From: an uncultured Blautia sp.
GTDB lineage: Bacteria > Bacillota > Clostridia > Lachnospirales > Lachnospiraceae
DNA: 64,000 bases
Reading direction: 5' to 3'
Assembly (NCBI GenBank): GCA_900553515.1
Contig: USDN01000006.1
Location: forward strand, 5,531-69,530
Below the pieces are notes generated by a model. The model did not search any database. It was not told the DNA's origin and saw only the letters and a list, made by a program, of their open reading frames with translations. The first letter of the stretch is position 1, and each line of letters begins with the position of its first letter. The position numbers were made by a program, and so were the translations under genes. Below, piece after piece: positions 17,158 to 25,851 of this stretch.

Positions 17158-19026
17158 ATGAATAAAAAACAGAAAAAAATGCTGATCCGTATAATCGTTG
17201 CTTCTGTGCTGGTTGCAGCACTGTCAATGCTTCCGCTGGAAGGATACTTACGGGCTGCTTTGTTTATGGTTCCGTATCTTGTGATCGGATATGATATTCT
17301 TCGCAAAGCATGGAAAGGAATCAGGAACAGACAGGTATTTGATGAAAACTTTCTGATGGCAGTTGCTACGGTAGGTGCTATCTGTCTGGGAGACTTTAAA
17401 GAAGGAACGGCAGTTATGCTGTTTTATCAGATAGGTGAACTGTTCCAGAGCTATGCAGTGGGAAAGAGCCGTCGTAATATCAGCGAACTTATGGATATTC
17501 GTCCGGATTATGCCAATGTGGAAAGAGACGGAAGTCTGGAACAGGTGGATCCGGATGAGGTGGAAGTGGGAAGTGTGATCGTGGTACAGCCAGGTGAAAA
17601 AGTTCCCATCGACGGTGTTATTATAGAAGGAACCACAACCCTGAACACAAGCGCCCTGACCGGAGAAAGTCTTCCGAGAGAGGCAAAGGAAGGCGATGAG
17701 ATCATCAGTGGCTGTATCAATATGTCCGGGGTACTGAAGATCCGCACCACAAAAGAATTCGGGGAATCTACAGTTTCCAAAATTCTGGATCTGGTAGAAA
17801 ATTCAAGCTCCAGAAAATCCAGATCAGAAAACTTTATTTCCAAATTTGCCCGTTATTATACACCGATCGTCTGCTATAGCGCTCTGGCGCTGGCCTTGCT
17901 TCCGCCGATTATCAGGATGCTGTTTATGGGAATGGCTCCCCAGTGGGGAGACTGGATCTACCGTGCGCTTACGTTCCTGGTGATCAGCTGTCCCTGCGCT
18001 CTGGTCATCAGCATTCCGCTAAGTTTTTTTGCCGGGATCGGAGGCGCCAGCAAGGCAGGAGTTCTGGTAAAGGGTTCCAATTATCTGGAAACTCTTGCTC
18101 AGACCAAATATGTTGTTTTTGATAAAACAGGTACACTTACCAAAGGAGTTTTTGAGGTCTGCGGTGTTCATCACAACACTCTGGAAGACCATAAAATCCT
18201 GGAATACTCTGCCCTGGCGGAATGTGCTTCTTCACATCCTATCAGCAAAAGTCTTCAGAAGGCTTACGGAAAAGAAATTGACCGCAGCCGTGTGAAAGAT
18301 ATCAGGGAGATCAGTGGAAACGGTGTGACTGCAATTGTTGACGGAATATCTGTCGCCGTGGGAAACGGTAAGCTTATGGACAGTCTTGGAGTCAGATATG
18401 CGGAATGCAGTCAGGTTGGAACAATCGTTCATGTAGCTCTGGATGGTCAGTATGCAGGGCATATCCTGATCGCAGATGTGCTGAAACCTACCTCTGCGGA
18501 AGCTGTCCGTCAGCTGAAAAAGTCTGGCGTAAAAGAAACCGTTATGCTGACCGGAGATATGGAACGGGTGGCCCGGCAGGCTGCCTCAGAGATCGGTGTC
18601 GATCAGGTTTACAGTGAACTTCTCCCTGCGGATAAAGTTGCCAGGGTAGAAGAAATGATAGACAGAAAAGGGAAAAAAGAAAAGCTTGCATTTGTAGGCG
18701 ACGGGATCAATGATGCTCCGGTGCTTTCCAGAGCAGACATTGGAATCGCCATGGGTGCGCTGGGATCGGATGCAGCCATTGAAGCGGCAGATGTGGTACT
18801 GATGGATGACGATCCTCTGAAGGTGGCAAAAGCAGTCCGGATTGCCAGAAAATGTATGAGGATCGTATACGAAAATATTTATTTTGCCATTGGGATCAAG
18901 ATCCTCTGCCTGATTTTGGGAGCAGTGGGAATTGCAAATATGTGGCTTGCGATTTTTGCCGACGTAGGAGTTATGGTGATCGCTGTGCTGAATGCCATCC
19001 GCGCATTGTTTGTAAAAAAGCTTTAA
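17158..19026 (+). CDS. P1B-type Zn/Cd/Pb-exporting ATPase
   Basis: A 622-residue metal-efflux pump. Motifs are the actuator TGES (LTGESLPRE), the membrane metal site CPC (Cys278-Pro-Cys280), the phosphorylated Asp322 in DKTGTL, the SSHPISK nucleotide-binding motif, and GDGINDAP near 514-521. The last span contains FADVGVMVIAVLNAIR, the ADxG...N..R pattern of the P1B-2 (Zn2+/Cd2+/Pb2+) group. The protein starts directly at the first spans with no metal-binding domain, matching the separate HMA protein upstream. AAGGAG precedes the start. Which metal is physiological cannot be told from sequence. Confidence 0.9.
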   Translation: MNKKQKKMLIRIIVASVLVAALSMLPLEGYLRAALFMVPYLVIGYDILRKAWKGIRNRQVFDENFLMAVATVGAICLGDFKEGTAVMLFYQIGELFQSYAVGKSRRNISELMDIRPDYANVERDGSLEQVDPDEVEVGSVIVVQPGEKVPIDGVIIEGTTTLNTSALTGESLPREAKEGDEIISGCINMSGVLKIRTTKEFGESTVSKILDLVENSSSRKSRSENFISKFARYYTPIVCYSALALALLPPIIRMLFMGMAPQWGDWIYRALTFLVISCPCALVISIPLSFFAGIGGASKAGVLVKGSNYLETLAQTKYVVFDKTGTLTKGVFEVCGVHHNTLEDHKILEYSALAECASSHPISKSLQKAYGKEIDRSRVKDIREISGNGVTAIVDGISVAVGNGKLMDSLGVRYAECSQVGTIVHVALDGQYAGHILIADVLKPTSAEAVRQLKKSGVKETVMLTGDMERVARQAASEIGVDQVYSELLPADKVARVEEMIDRKGKKEKLAFVGDGINDAPVLSRADIGIAMGALGSDAAIEAADVVLMDDDPLKVAKAVRIARKCMRIVYENIYFAIGIKILCLILGAVGIANMWLAIFADVGVMVIAVLNAIRALFVKKL

Positions 19027-19143
19027 TAAGCATTAATGCTGCTGTAAACAGAAATGTTTTAACAGTATTTCAGATACCGTAAGATTTTTGTGCAAAGACT
19101 GCCGGTATGTGATATGATAAAACAGAAAGGCGGGATAAATCGG

Positions 19144-19506
19144 ATGACAGACGAAAAGGAAATTCTCTGCTGTGATACCGTAGAGACTCATGAAGAACTT
19201 TTGAAGATCGTAGATGAAACAATGCCGGATGAAACAGAACTGGATTCTCTTGCAGAGCTGTTTAAGGTTTTTGGAGATCCGACCAGGATCCGTATTCTGT
19301 TTGTGCTTTTTGAGACGGAAGTGTGTGTCTGTGATCTGGCAAAGGCTCTGAATATGACACAGTCAGCGGTTTCTCATCAGCTTCGTATCCTGAAGCAGAG
19401 CAGGCTGGTCAAGAACAGACGGGAAGGCAAATCGGTCTTTTATTCTCTGGCAGACGACCATGTACGGACCATGATCGCTCAGGGACGGGAACATATTCTG
19501 GAATAA
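19144..19506 (+). CDS. CadC-like ArsR/SmtB metal-sensing repressor
   Basis: A 120-residue winged-helix repressor released from DNA by metal. Two possible sensor sites are visible. The alpha3N site is C61-V-C63 (TEVCVCDLA) with Cys9/Cys10 at the N-terminus. The alpha5 site is Asp104, His106, His117 and Glu120, whose spacing equals that of staphylococcal CadC. The recognition helix is MTQSAVSHQLRILKQ. The start at 19144 is chosen because AAAGGCGGG lies nine bases upstream; longer starts lack a ribosome site. It lies 117 bases after the ATPase, may be co-transcribed with it, and should act at 16802-16823. Confidence 0.88.
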   Translation: MTDEKEILCCDTVETHEELLKIVDETMPDETELDSLAELFKVFGDPTRIRILFVLFETEVCVCDLAKALNMTQSAVSHQLRILKQSRLVKNRREGKSVFYSLADDHVRTMIAQGREHILE

Positions 19507-19518
19507 AATATACAGGAT

Positions 19519-19567
19519 CAGAAATTCAGGAGCCGGGACCGACAGGTCTGGCTCCTGTTCTGCTTTT
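19519..19567 (+). terminator. Probable terminator after the ArsR gene
   Basis: Nested stem: CAGGAGCC (19527-19534) with GGCTCCTG (19550-19557), GACC with GGTC inside, and CAGAA with TTCTG outside, then CTTTTG. The T tail is short. Confidence 0.55.
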
Positions 19568-19646
19568 GCCGTGAATGAAGGGTGGATTTTGCAGGAAATG
19601 CGTCGTATAATAAAGCTATTATAACAGGCGAAAAGGGGGACAGAAG

Positions 19647-20678
19647 GTGAAATATCAGGAATTATATAAAATTCTGGAAGAAAATATAGAAAAAAAGAAA
19701 AATATACTGGCGACAGTGATCCAGGGACAGGGGCAGGGAACGCGGCTGTTTTTTTCTGAGGGAGAACTTCTTGCAAAAAGCAGTGAAGAATGTTTTGGGC
19801 CGGAAGAACTCCAACAATTGTCTGATGCATCAGAAAGCGGGATACTGGAATTTGGTTCCCGAAAATTTTTTGTGGAGCTTTTGCGGAAACCCAGCCGCCT
19901 TGTGATCTGCGGGGGAGGACATGTAGCCCGGCAGGTGATTATTCTGGCAAAACGGATCGGATTCCAGGTGACTGTTCTGGAGGATCGTCCGCTGTTTGCT
20001 GATCAGGCAAGGAAAGCCGGAGCGGATCTTGTGATCTGTGATGATTTCGCTTCCGGACTGGAAAAAATCAAAGGAAGCAGTGATACTTATTTTCTGGTAG
20101 TTACCAGAGGGCACAGATATGATGATATCTGCCTTACGTCCATACTCCGGAAAGAACGCGCTTATGCAGGGATGATGGCAAGCAGAAAAAGAGGGATCCT
20201 TTTGAAAAAGAGACTGATCGAAGAAGGGATACCGGAGGAGGAAGTGGAACTTCTTCATACACCTGTAGGACTTTCCATTCATGCAGAGACGCCGGAGGAG
20301 ATTGCAGTGTCTATTATGGCAGAGCTGATCATGGAAAAAAACAGTGTGAAAAAAACCAGCGGCTATGAAAAAGAACTTCTGGAGTGCCTTACAGAAGAAT
20401 CCGATCAGAAAAAAGCACTGGCTACTATTGTATCCCGAAGAGGATCCGCCCCCAGAGAGATCGGGACGAAAATGATCGTTCTTCCTGACGGAAAGATCAT
20501 AGGTACGATAGGCGGAGGATGCATGGAAAGCCGTGTCCAGCACCATTGTCTCCATATGCTGAAGGAAGAGGATCCTAAGGGACGCCTGGTATATGAGGAT
20601 ATGAGAGGAACAGAAGCAGAAGAGGAAGGCCTTGTGTGCGGAGGCACGATCCAGGTGTACCTGGAGGTGCTTGAGTAA
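19647..20678 (+). CDS. XdhC/CoxI-family molybdoenzyme maturation protein with unusual domain order
   Basis: A 343-residue protein. Residues about 80-190 form the XdhC Rossmann domain (VICGGGHVARQVIILAKRIG, then VVTRGHRYDDICL). The conserved XdhC_CoxI motif (SRRGSAPREIGTKMIVLPDG with GTIGGGCMES) lies at the C-terminus, about residues 265-310. In most XdhC proteins the CoxI motif comes first. The N-terminal 70 residues look like a worn CoxI copy (LATVIQGQGQGTRLFFSEGEL). The family inserts or protects sulfurated molybdenum cofactor in xanthine-dehydrogenase-type enzymes; no such enzyme is encoded in the window. The start is GTG with AAAGGGGG eight bases upstream. A TATAAT box lies at 19606-19611. 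Confidence 0.75.
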   Translation: MKYQELYKILEENIEKKKNILATVIQGQGQGTRLFFSEGELLAKSSEECFGPEELQQLSDASESGILEFGSRKFFVELLRKPSRLVICGGGHVARQVIILAKRIGFQVTVLEDRPLFADQARKAGADLVICDDFASGLEKIKGSSDTYFLVVTRGHRYDDICLTSILRKERAYAGMMASRKRGILLKKRLIEEGIPEEEVELLHTPVGLSIHAETPEEIAVSIMAELIMEKNSVKKTSGYEKELLECLTEESDQKKALATIVSRRGSAPREIGTKMIVLPDGKIIGTIGGGCMESRVQHHCLHMLKEEDPKGRLVYEDMRGTEAEEEGLVCGGTIQVYLEVLE

Positions 20679-20798
20679 CCGTTTACACGCCTGAAGCTTA
20701 AATGTGATTTTGGGTAAAATATGAAATACAAATATACAGGATAATGTGGTATACTGTAATTCAGCAGAAGGAAACAGTTTTTTATTGGAGGACAGAAT

Positions 20799-22358
20799 AT
20801 GAGAAAAAGAAGTATGATCACAGCTCTGATCTGCAGTATGTGTCTTACGGCAGGAAGTGCAGTACCGGTTATGGCAGATGCTTCTAAGGTAGTGACTCTT
20901 GGAGCAGACCTTACTCAGGAGCAGAAGAATACAATGATGCGTTATTTCAAGGCGGATGCAAACCAGGTTCAGATCCTTACTATTACAAATGAAGATGAAA
21001 GAGAACAGCTTGGCTCTTATATCCCTCTGGAGCAGATTGGAACAAGGACTTTAAGCTGTGCTTATGTAAAGCCGACCCAGTCCGGCGGTATTAAAGTCCG
21101 TACAGCGAACCTGAACTATGTGACAGGAAATATGATCGCTAATGCACTTTCTACAGCAGGAGTTACCAACTGCGAAGCAGTTGCAGCCTGCCCTTATGAG
21201 GTATCCGGTACAGGAGCCCTGACAGGTGTGATCATGGCATATGAAAGTGCCAGCGGACAGACTTTAGACAGTACAAAGAAAGACCTTGCAACACAGGAGG
21301 TTGTTGTAACAGGAAATCTTTCTCAGCAGGTAGGTCAGGATAATGCTACGAACATCCTCAATGAGGCAAAGCTCCAGATCATTGGGAATAATGTTCAGAA
21401 TGCAGATGAAATCTATAATATTGTAAATAACATTGCAGTTGAGAATAATGTGAGTCTCAGTGAGGAAGAGATGAGTACGATCGTTTCACTTCTTCAGGAG
21501 ATCGCACAGCAGAATTATGATATCGCGCAGATGCAGGAAACACTGGAAAGCATTCAGCAGAATCTGAATAACAGTCAGAGTGGTGAAGCGCAGGGTGAAC
21601 AGGATTATGTAGATGAAGACAGTTCTGATGGAGAAGATATCACAGCCAATGTAGATACAGATGCCCTTGGTGAGGACATTATCGAGAGTTCTACAGAAGA
21701 TCCGTCCCTTCAGGAAGAAACCATGGGTGATCAGAATGGAGAGGATTATGTAGATGAGGGAACAGGTATCCCTGAGGCAACAGAAGATGAAGAAGTGCTG
21801 GACGGTACAGCTCAGGATGATGGGGTTGTGGATCCGACAGAAGGTACAGAGGAAGATCCTCTTAGTACAGATGAACTCGATGAAGAGGGAAGAGTGTTCT
21901 TTGAAAAGGCAGAAGCCTTCTGCAAGGGAGAATATGAAGGAGATCCTGTTTCTCTTCAGAATGTGATGGGACCGGATGCTTATGCAGCAGTGACAATTGA
22001 TCCGGAAACTGGTGCGAAGCTGTCACAGAAAGTTCTTGAAGCTTATATCAATGTTCTGAAAGATGGTGGAATGAGCTATCTTCCTATGGAAACAGACCTG
22101 TATGTATCAGGAGCACTGAACATGGTCAATGCAGAGATGAAGATTATTTTCAGTATTGAGACAGAACCGGAAGCAGATGATATCCTGATCAATGAAACTC
22201 CGGAAACAAGACAGGCTCTTTATGAAGATACTATGAAATTTTTCGAAACTCTTTATGGAGAAAATACGGATATGACAGACACTTCAGAAGAAGGAACAGA
22301 AGAGGTATTACCAGAAGAATCTATGGAAGACATTCCTTATGAGGAAGCAGTATACTGA
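20799..22358 (+). CDS. Secreted DUF1002 (YpuA-like) protein with a long acidic extension
   Basis: A 519-residue exported protein. The signal peptide ends near VMA-DA. Residues 30-260 match the DUF1002 family (VTLGADLTQEQKNTMMRYF, LSCAYVKPTQSGGIKVRT, AAVAACPYEVSGTGALTGVI). A Glu/Asp-rich low-complexity stretch of about 110 residues follows, then a distinct C-terminal part (residues about 360-485) and an acidic end. The family's role is unknown; the export signal places it at the cell surface. An extended -10 (TGGTATACT, 20747-20755) lies about 45 bases upstream. A terminator follows, so it is probably monocistronic. Confidence 0.75.
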   Translation: MRKRSMITALICSMCLTAGSAVPVMADASKVVTLGADLTQEQKNTMMRYFKADANQVQILTITNEDEREQLGSYIPLEQIGTRTLSCAYVKPTQSGGIKVRTANLNYVTGNMIANALSTAGVTNCEAVAACPYEVSGTGALTGVIMAYESASGQTLDSTKKDLATQEVVVTGNLSQQVGQDNATNILNEAKLQIIGNNVQNADEIYNIVNNIAVENNVSLSEEEMSTIVSLLQEIAQQNYDIAQMQETLESIQQNLNNSQSGEAQGEQDYVDEDSSDGEDITANVDTDALGEDIIESSTEDPSLQEETMGDQNGEDYVDEGTGIPEATEDEEVLDGTAQDDGVVDPTEGTEEDPLSTDELDEEGRVFFEKAEAFCKGEYEGDPVSLQNVMGPDAYAAVTIDPETGAKLSQKVLEAYINVLKDGGMSYLPMETDLYVSGALNMVNAEMKIIFSIETEPEADDILINETPETRQALYEDTMKFFETLYGENTDMTDTSEEGTEEVLPEESMEDIPYEEAVY

Positions 22359-22373
22359 TTTTGAAAATGTTTA

Positions 22374-22397
22374 GGGCGGCTGATCAGCCGCCCTTTT
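22374..22397 (+). terminator. Terminator after the DUF1002 gene
   Basis: A perfect self-complementary stem (GGGCGGCTGATCAGCCGCCC, 22374-22393) followed by TTTT. The next 140 bases hold no feature I can name. A weak promoter with extended -10 TGCTACAAT (22531-22539) then precedes the gene at 22593. Confidence 0.85.
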
Positions 22398-22592
22398 GCT
22401 GTAGACAGAAGAAATACCTGCTTCCATTGCCGCAGGCAATCTGGAATGAATTTTGGTTCGTTGCTGTGAGCGGAGTGAATGGTGATAATTTTGTGTCTTA
22501 CTGGAAATACTGGAAAAAATATTTTGGCTGTGCTACAATAGATAAAATACTGACAAATACAATGGAATTATATTTCCGAAGGGAGAAAACAC

Positions 22593-23795
22593 ATGAGTTT
22601 GGCTGTGGTAACGCTGAAAAAGGGAGAAGGACGGCTTCTGAAATCAGGCGGTATGTGGGTGTTTGATAATGAGATTGCTTCTGTAATGGGAAGTTTTTTA
22701 AATGGTGATGTGGTACTGGTACGGGATTTTGATGGATATCCTATGGGAAAAGGCTTTATCAATACAAATTCCAAGATTACGGTGAGACTTTTAACAAGAG
22801 ATGAAAATCAGAAAATTGATGAAAAGTTTCTTGAAATGAGAGTAAGAGATGCATGGGAATACCGTAAAAAAGTAACAGATACCAGCAGCTGCCGTTTGAT
22901 CTTCGGAGAAGCAGATTTTCTTCCGGGTCTGGTAGTAGACAAGTTCTCTGATGTTTTGGTTGTACAGTCTCTTGCATTAGGAATAGACCGTTTAAAGCTT
23001 CAGATTCTGGAACTGTTAAAAAGTATCCTTGCAGAAGATGGGATACAGATTCGTGGAGTTTATGAAAGAAGCGATGCAAAGGTACGCCGTCAGGAGGGAA
23101 TGGACCTGTATAAAGGCTTCATCGGTGAAGAATTTCCGACTCTGGTGGAAATTGAAGAAAACGGAGTCAGGTATCAGGTGGATGTCCGCGACGGACAGAA
23201 AACAGGATTTTTCCTTGATCAGAAATACAATCGTCTTGCCATTCAGAAGTTATGTAAGGATGCCAGAGTTCTGGACTGCTTTACGCATACAGGATCTTTT
23301 GCCCTGAACGCGGGGATTGCAGGAGCAAGTGAAGTTACAGGTGTGGATGCTTCACAGCTTGCAGTAGATCAGGCAACTGCCAATGCAAAGCTGAACGGAC
23401 TGGACAGCAGAGTGAAATTTATCTGTGAAGATGTATTTGAACTGCTTCCTGAACTGGAAGAAAGAGGAGAGAAATTTGATGTAGTGATTCTTGATCCTCC
23501 TGCATTTACCAAATCCAGAAATTCGGTAAAAAATGCAGTCAAAGGTTATCGGGAGATTAACCTCCGTGCCATGAAACTGGTAAAAGACGGCGGTTTTCTT
23601 GCCACCTGTTCCTGTTCTCATTTTATGACATATGAATTGTTTACAAAAACAATCGGTCAGGCGGCACGCAGCGCTCATAAGCGTCTGAGACAGGTGGAAT
23701 ACAGAACCCAGGCACCGGATCATCCGATCCTGTGGTCTTCAGACGAATCATATTATTTGAAATTTTACATATTCCAGGTATGCAGTGACAAGTAA
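22593..23795 (+). CDS. 23S rRNA (cytosine-5-)-methyltransferase, RlmI type
   Basis: A 400-residue class I SAM methyltransferase. An N-terminal PUA domain (residues 1-75, KSGGMWVFDNEIASV, PMGKGFINTNSKITVRLL) is followed by an RlmI-like middle domain and the catalytic domain: SAM motif I VLDCFTHTGSFALNAG, substrate motif ILDPPAFTKS, and CSCSHF with the likely catalytic cysteine. The family methylates C1962 of 23S rRNA in E. coli; the same position is assumed here. The start codon follows GAAGGGAG. The next gene begins 33 bases downstream. Confidence 0.85.
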   Translation: MSLAVVTLKKGEGRLLKSGGMWVFDNEIASVMGSFLNGDVVLVRDFDGYPMGKGFINTNSKITVRLLTRDENQKIDEKFLEMRVRDAWEYRKKVTDTSSCRLIFGEADFLPGLVVDKFSDVLVVQSLALGIDRLKLQILELLKSILAEDGIQIRGVYERSDAKVRRQEGMDLYKGFIGEEFPTLVEIEENGVRYQVDVRDGQKTGFFLDQKYNRLAIQKLCKDARVLDCFTHTGSFALNAGIAGASEVTGVDASQLAVDQATANAKLNGLDSRVKFICEDVFELLPELEERGEKFDVVILDPPAFTKSRNSVKNAVKGYREINLRAMKLVKDGGFLATCSCSHFMTYELFTKTIGQAARSAHKRLRQVEYRTQAPDHPILWSSDESYYLKFYIFQVCSDK

Positions 23796-23828
23796 AGAGT
23801 TTAAGTATAACAAAAGAGGTGTTTTTTC

Positions 23829-24242
23829 ATGAAAGAAAAGTTTATGAGGTTTATGCAGGGGCGCTATGGCGTAGACGGATTTGCACGTTTTACCATGGGC
23901 GTAGCACTGGTATGTATTGTTGTTTCTGTCTTTTTCCGAAATGGAAGTACAGCAGGTGCTTTATTAAATACGTTAGGACTGGCATCTATCATCTATACTT
24001 ATTTTCGTATGCTTTCCAGGAATGTTTCCAGGCGCTATGCGGAAAATCAGAAATATCTTGCCATGACTTCAAAACTGAGACAGCACTTTAACAGGGAAAA
24101 GAATATGATGCAGCAGAGAAAGACACATCATATCTACACATGCCCAGGCTGTGGACAAAAGATACGTATTCCAAGAGGAAGCGGCAAGAAAGTAGAGATT
24201 GATTGTCCGAAATGTCACACGAAATTTATCAAAAAGATCTGA
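23829..24242 (+). CDS. Two-span membrane protein with a C-terminal zinc ribbon
   Basis: A 137-residue protein of unknown function. Residues 15-65 contain two hydrophobic spans (FTMGVALVCIVVSVFF; ALLNTLGLASIIYTYF), followed by a basic helix and a C-terminal zinc ribbon with two Cys pairs (CPGCGQKIRIP and CPKCHTKFI). The ribbon should face the cytoplasm. It is the first of three genes in close order (zinc ribbon, DUF5685, J-domain protein) that also keep a common theme of cysteine pairs. AAGAGGTG lies before the start. Confidence 0.7.
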   Translation: MKEKFMRFMQGRYGVDGFARFTMGVALVCIVVSVFFRNGSTAGALLNTLGLASIIYTYFRMLSRNVSRRYAENQKYLAMTSKLRQHFNREKNMMQQRKTHHIYTCPGCGQKIRIPRGSGKKVEIDCPKCHTKFIKKI

Positions 24243-24269
24243 ATATAACAGGAACAGGCAGGAGATTCT

Positions 24270-25115
24270 ATGTTTGGTTATGTGGTAATGAACAGACCTG
24301 AAATGAAAATAAAAGATTACGATCTTTACAGATCTTTCTACTGTGGACTGTGCCGGGAACTCCGTGACCGGTATGGTATTTCCGGTCAGATTACGCTTAC
24401 CTATGATCTGACCTTTGTAACTCTTCTTTTAAGCGGGCTTTATGAACCGCCTACAAAAAAGGGAACCAGCCGCTGCATTGTACATCCGGTACGCAGGCAG
24501 CCTGTGCGAAAAAATGAGTTCACAGAATATGCAGCAGATATGAATGTATTTCTGGCGTACTATAAATGTGTAGACGACTGGAAAGATGAAAAAAAACTTT
24601 CGCGTCTGGCGTACAGTCGTTTGCTTGAACGAAAAGATAAAAGAGCAGAAGCTTTGTGGAAAAAGAAGACTTCCGTGATCATCCATCATCTTAATGAGAT
24701 CTCTGCCATGGAGAAAGCAGGTGAAACAGATATAGACAGAATATCTGGCTGTTTTGGAAAGATCATGGAGGAAATCCTGGTGTGGAAAGAAGATCAATGG
24801 GAACCTGCTCTGAGACGGATGGGGTTTTATCTGGGTAAATTTATTTATCTGATGGATGCCTTTGATGATGTGGAAGAGGATATAGAAAAAGGAAATTACA
24901 ATCCGTTTGCACAGGATTATATAATAGAAGGGTTCGAGGAAAAAGTACGTCAGATCCTGATCATGATGATGGCGGAAGCCTGCAGGGAATTTGAGAAACT
25001 TCCTATTATAAGATATGCAGATATTCTTCGGAATATTTTATACTCCGGTGTGTGGTGCCGGTTTGAAACGGTATCAGAGAAAAGGAAGGAGAAACAGGAG
25101 AAGAAACATGTTTGA
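24270..25115 (+). CDS. DUF5685 family protein
   Basis: A 281-residue soluble, mainly helical protein matching DUF5685 at its N-terminus (MFGYVVMNRPEMKIKDYDLYRSFYCGLCRELRDRYG). It has a conserved CGLC pair and a later MDAFDDVEEDIEKGNYNP segment whose acidic residues resemble a metal or isoprenoid-type helical site; that resemblance is only suggestive. Function is unknown. It starts 28 bases after the zinc-ribbon gene with CAGGAG upstream, and its stop overlaps the J-domain gene start by eight bases, so translation is coupled. Confidence 0.75.
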   Translation: MFGYVVMNRPEMKIKDYDLYRSFYCGLCRELRDRYGISGQITLTYDLTFVTLLLSGLYEPPTKKGTSRCIVHPVRRQPVRKNEFTEYAADMNVFLAYYKCVDDWKDEKKLSRLAYSRLLERKDKRAEALWKKKTSVIIHHLNEISAMEKAGETDIDRISGCFGKIMEEILVWKEDQWEPALRRMGFYLGKFIYLMDAFDDVEEDIEKGNYNPFAQDYIIEGFEEKVRQILIMMMAEACREFEKLPIIRYADILRNILYSGVWCRFETVSEKRKEKQEKKHV

Positions 25116-25764
25116 TCCATACAGTATTCTTGGTGTATCAAGAGATGCATCAGATGAAGAAATAAAAAAGGCATACAGACGGCTTAGCCGGAAATATCAT
25201 CCGGATGCCAATATCAATAATCCAAATAAAGACCAGGCAGAAGAAAAATTCAAGGAGATCCAACAGGCCTATGACCAGATCATGAAGGAGAGAGAGTATG
25301 GCTCTTCAGGCGGGGCTTATGGCAGCAATAATTATGGTGGATTTGGAGGCTATGGAGGTTTTGGCGGACAGACAAATACCGGATATCAGGACGAGGAAGC
25401 AATCCGCAGACAGGCGGCAGCTAATTATGTGCAGAGCGGCCATTACCAGGAGGCCATGAATGTGCTGTCTTCGCTGAAAGAGAGAAATGCTCAGTGGTAT
25501 TATCTTTCTGCTGTGACCAACATGGGGCTTGGAAATAATGTAAATGCATTAAATCACATTCGGGAAGCTGTTCGTATGGAACCGGATAATATGCAGTACC
25601 GTATGACATTGCAGCGCATGGAAGGCGGCGGAGCCTGGTATCAGGAGCAGCAGAATCCTTTTGGCGGAATGCCGGTTGGCGGAAATGATTTTTGCATGAA
25701 GTGTCTGATCGCAAATATGGCATGCAGCTGCTGCTGTCCGGGAAGCGGTGTGATCTGCTGCTGA
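25108..25764 (+). CDS. J-domain (DnaJ-like) protein with tetratricopeptide-like region and cysteine-rich tail
   Basis: A 218-residue co-chaperone-like protein. The J domain covers residues 1-65 (FDPYSILGVSRDASDEEIKKAYRR; HPD in KYHPDAN), so it should stimulate a DnaK/Hsp70 ATPase. A Gly/Tyr/Phe-rich linker follows, then helices that read like a TPR pair (AANYVQSGHYQEAMNVL; YLSAVTNMGLGNNVNALNHI). The last 20 residues hold eight Cys (CMKCLIANMACSCCCPG...CC), which suggests metal binding or lipidation. The ATG at 25108 (MFDPYS) is the real start, preceded by AGGAG and overlapping DUF5685. Confidence 0.82.
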   Translation: MFDPYSILGVSRDASDEEIKKAYRRLSRKYHPDANINNPNKDQAEEKFKEIQQAYDQIMKEREYGSSGGAYGSNNYGGFGGYGGFGGQTNTGYQDEEAIRRQAAANYVQSGHYQEAMNVLSSLKERNAQWYYLSAVTNMGLGNNVNALNHIREAVRMEPDNMQYRMTLQRMEGGGAWYQEQQNPFGGMPVGGNDFCMKCLIANMACSCCCPGSGVICC

Positions 25765-25791
25765 CGGCAGTTATGTTTCTAAAGAAAAAAA

Positions 25792-25820
25792 TTGACATTT
25801 TCTCTTCAGAAGATTAATAT
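25792..25820 (+). promoter_or_regulatory. Promoter of ddh
   Basis: TTGACA (25792-25797), 17 bases, TAATAT (25815-25820), 31 bases before the start codon. Confidence 0.75.
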
Positions 25821-25851
25821 AAAAACAAAGTGAAATGAGGAGGAAATTATT

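Noticed and set aside
19029..19040. Palindrome AGCATTAATGCT after the P-type ATPase as an operator
   Set aside because: It directly follows the stop codon, is unlike the ArsR operator upstream, and no promoter accompanies it.
22361..22666. Plus-strand open frame of 101 codons before the RlmI-type gene
   Set aside because: It runs through the terminator at 22374-22397 and overlaps the true start at 22593; no homology pattern is visible.
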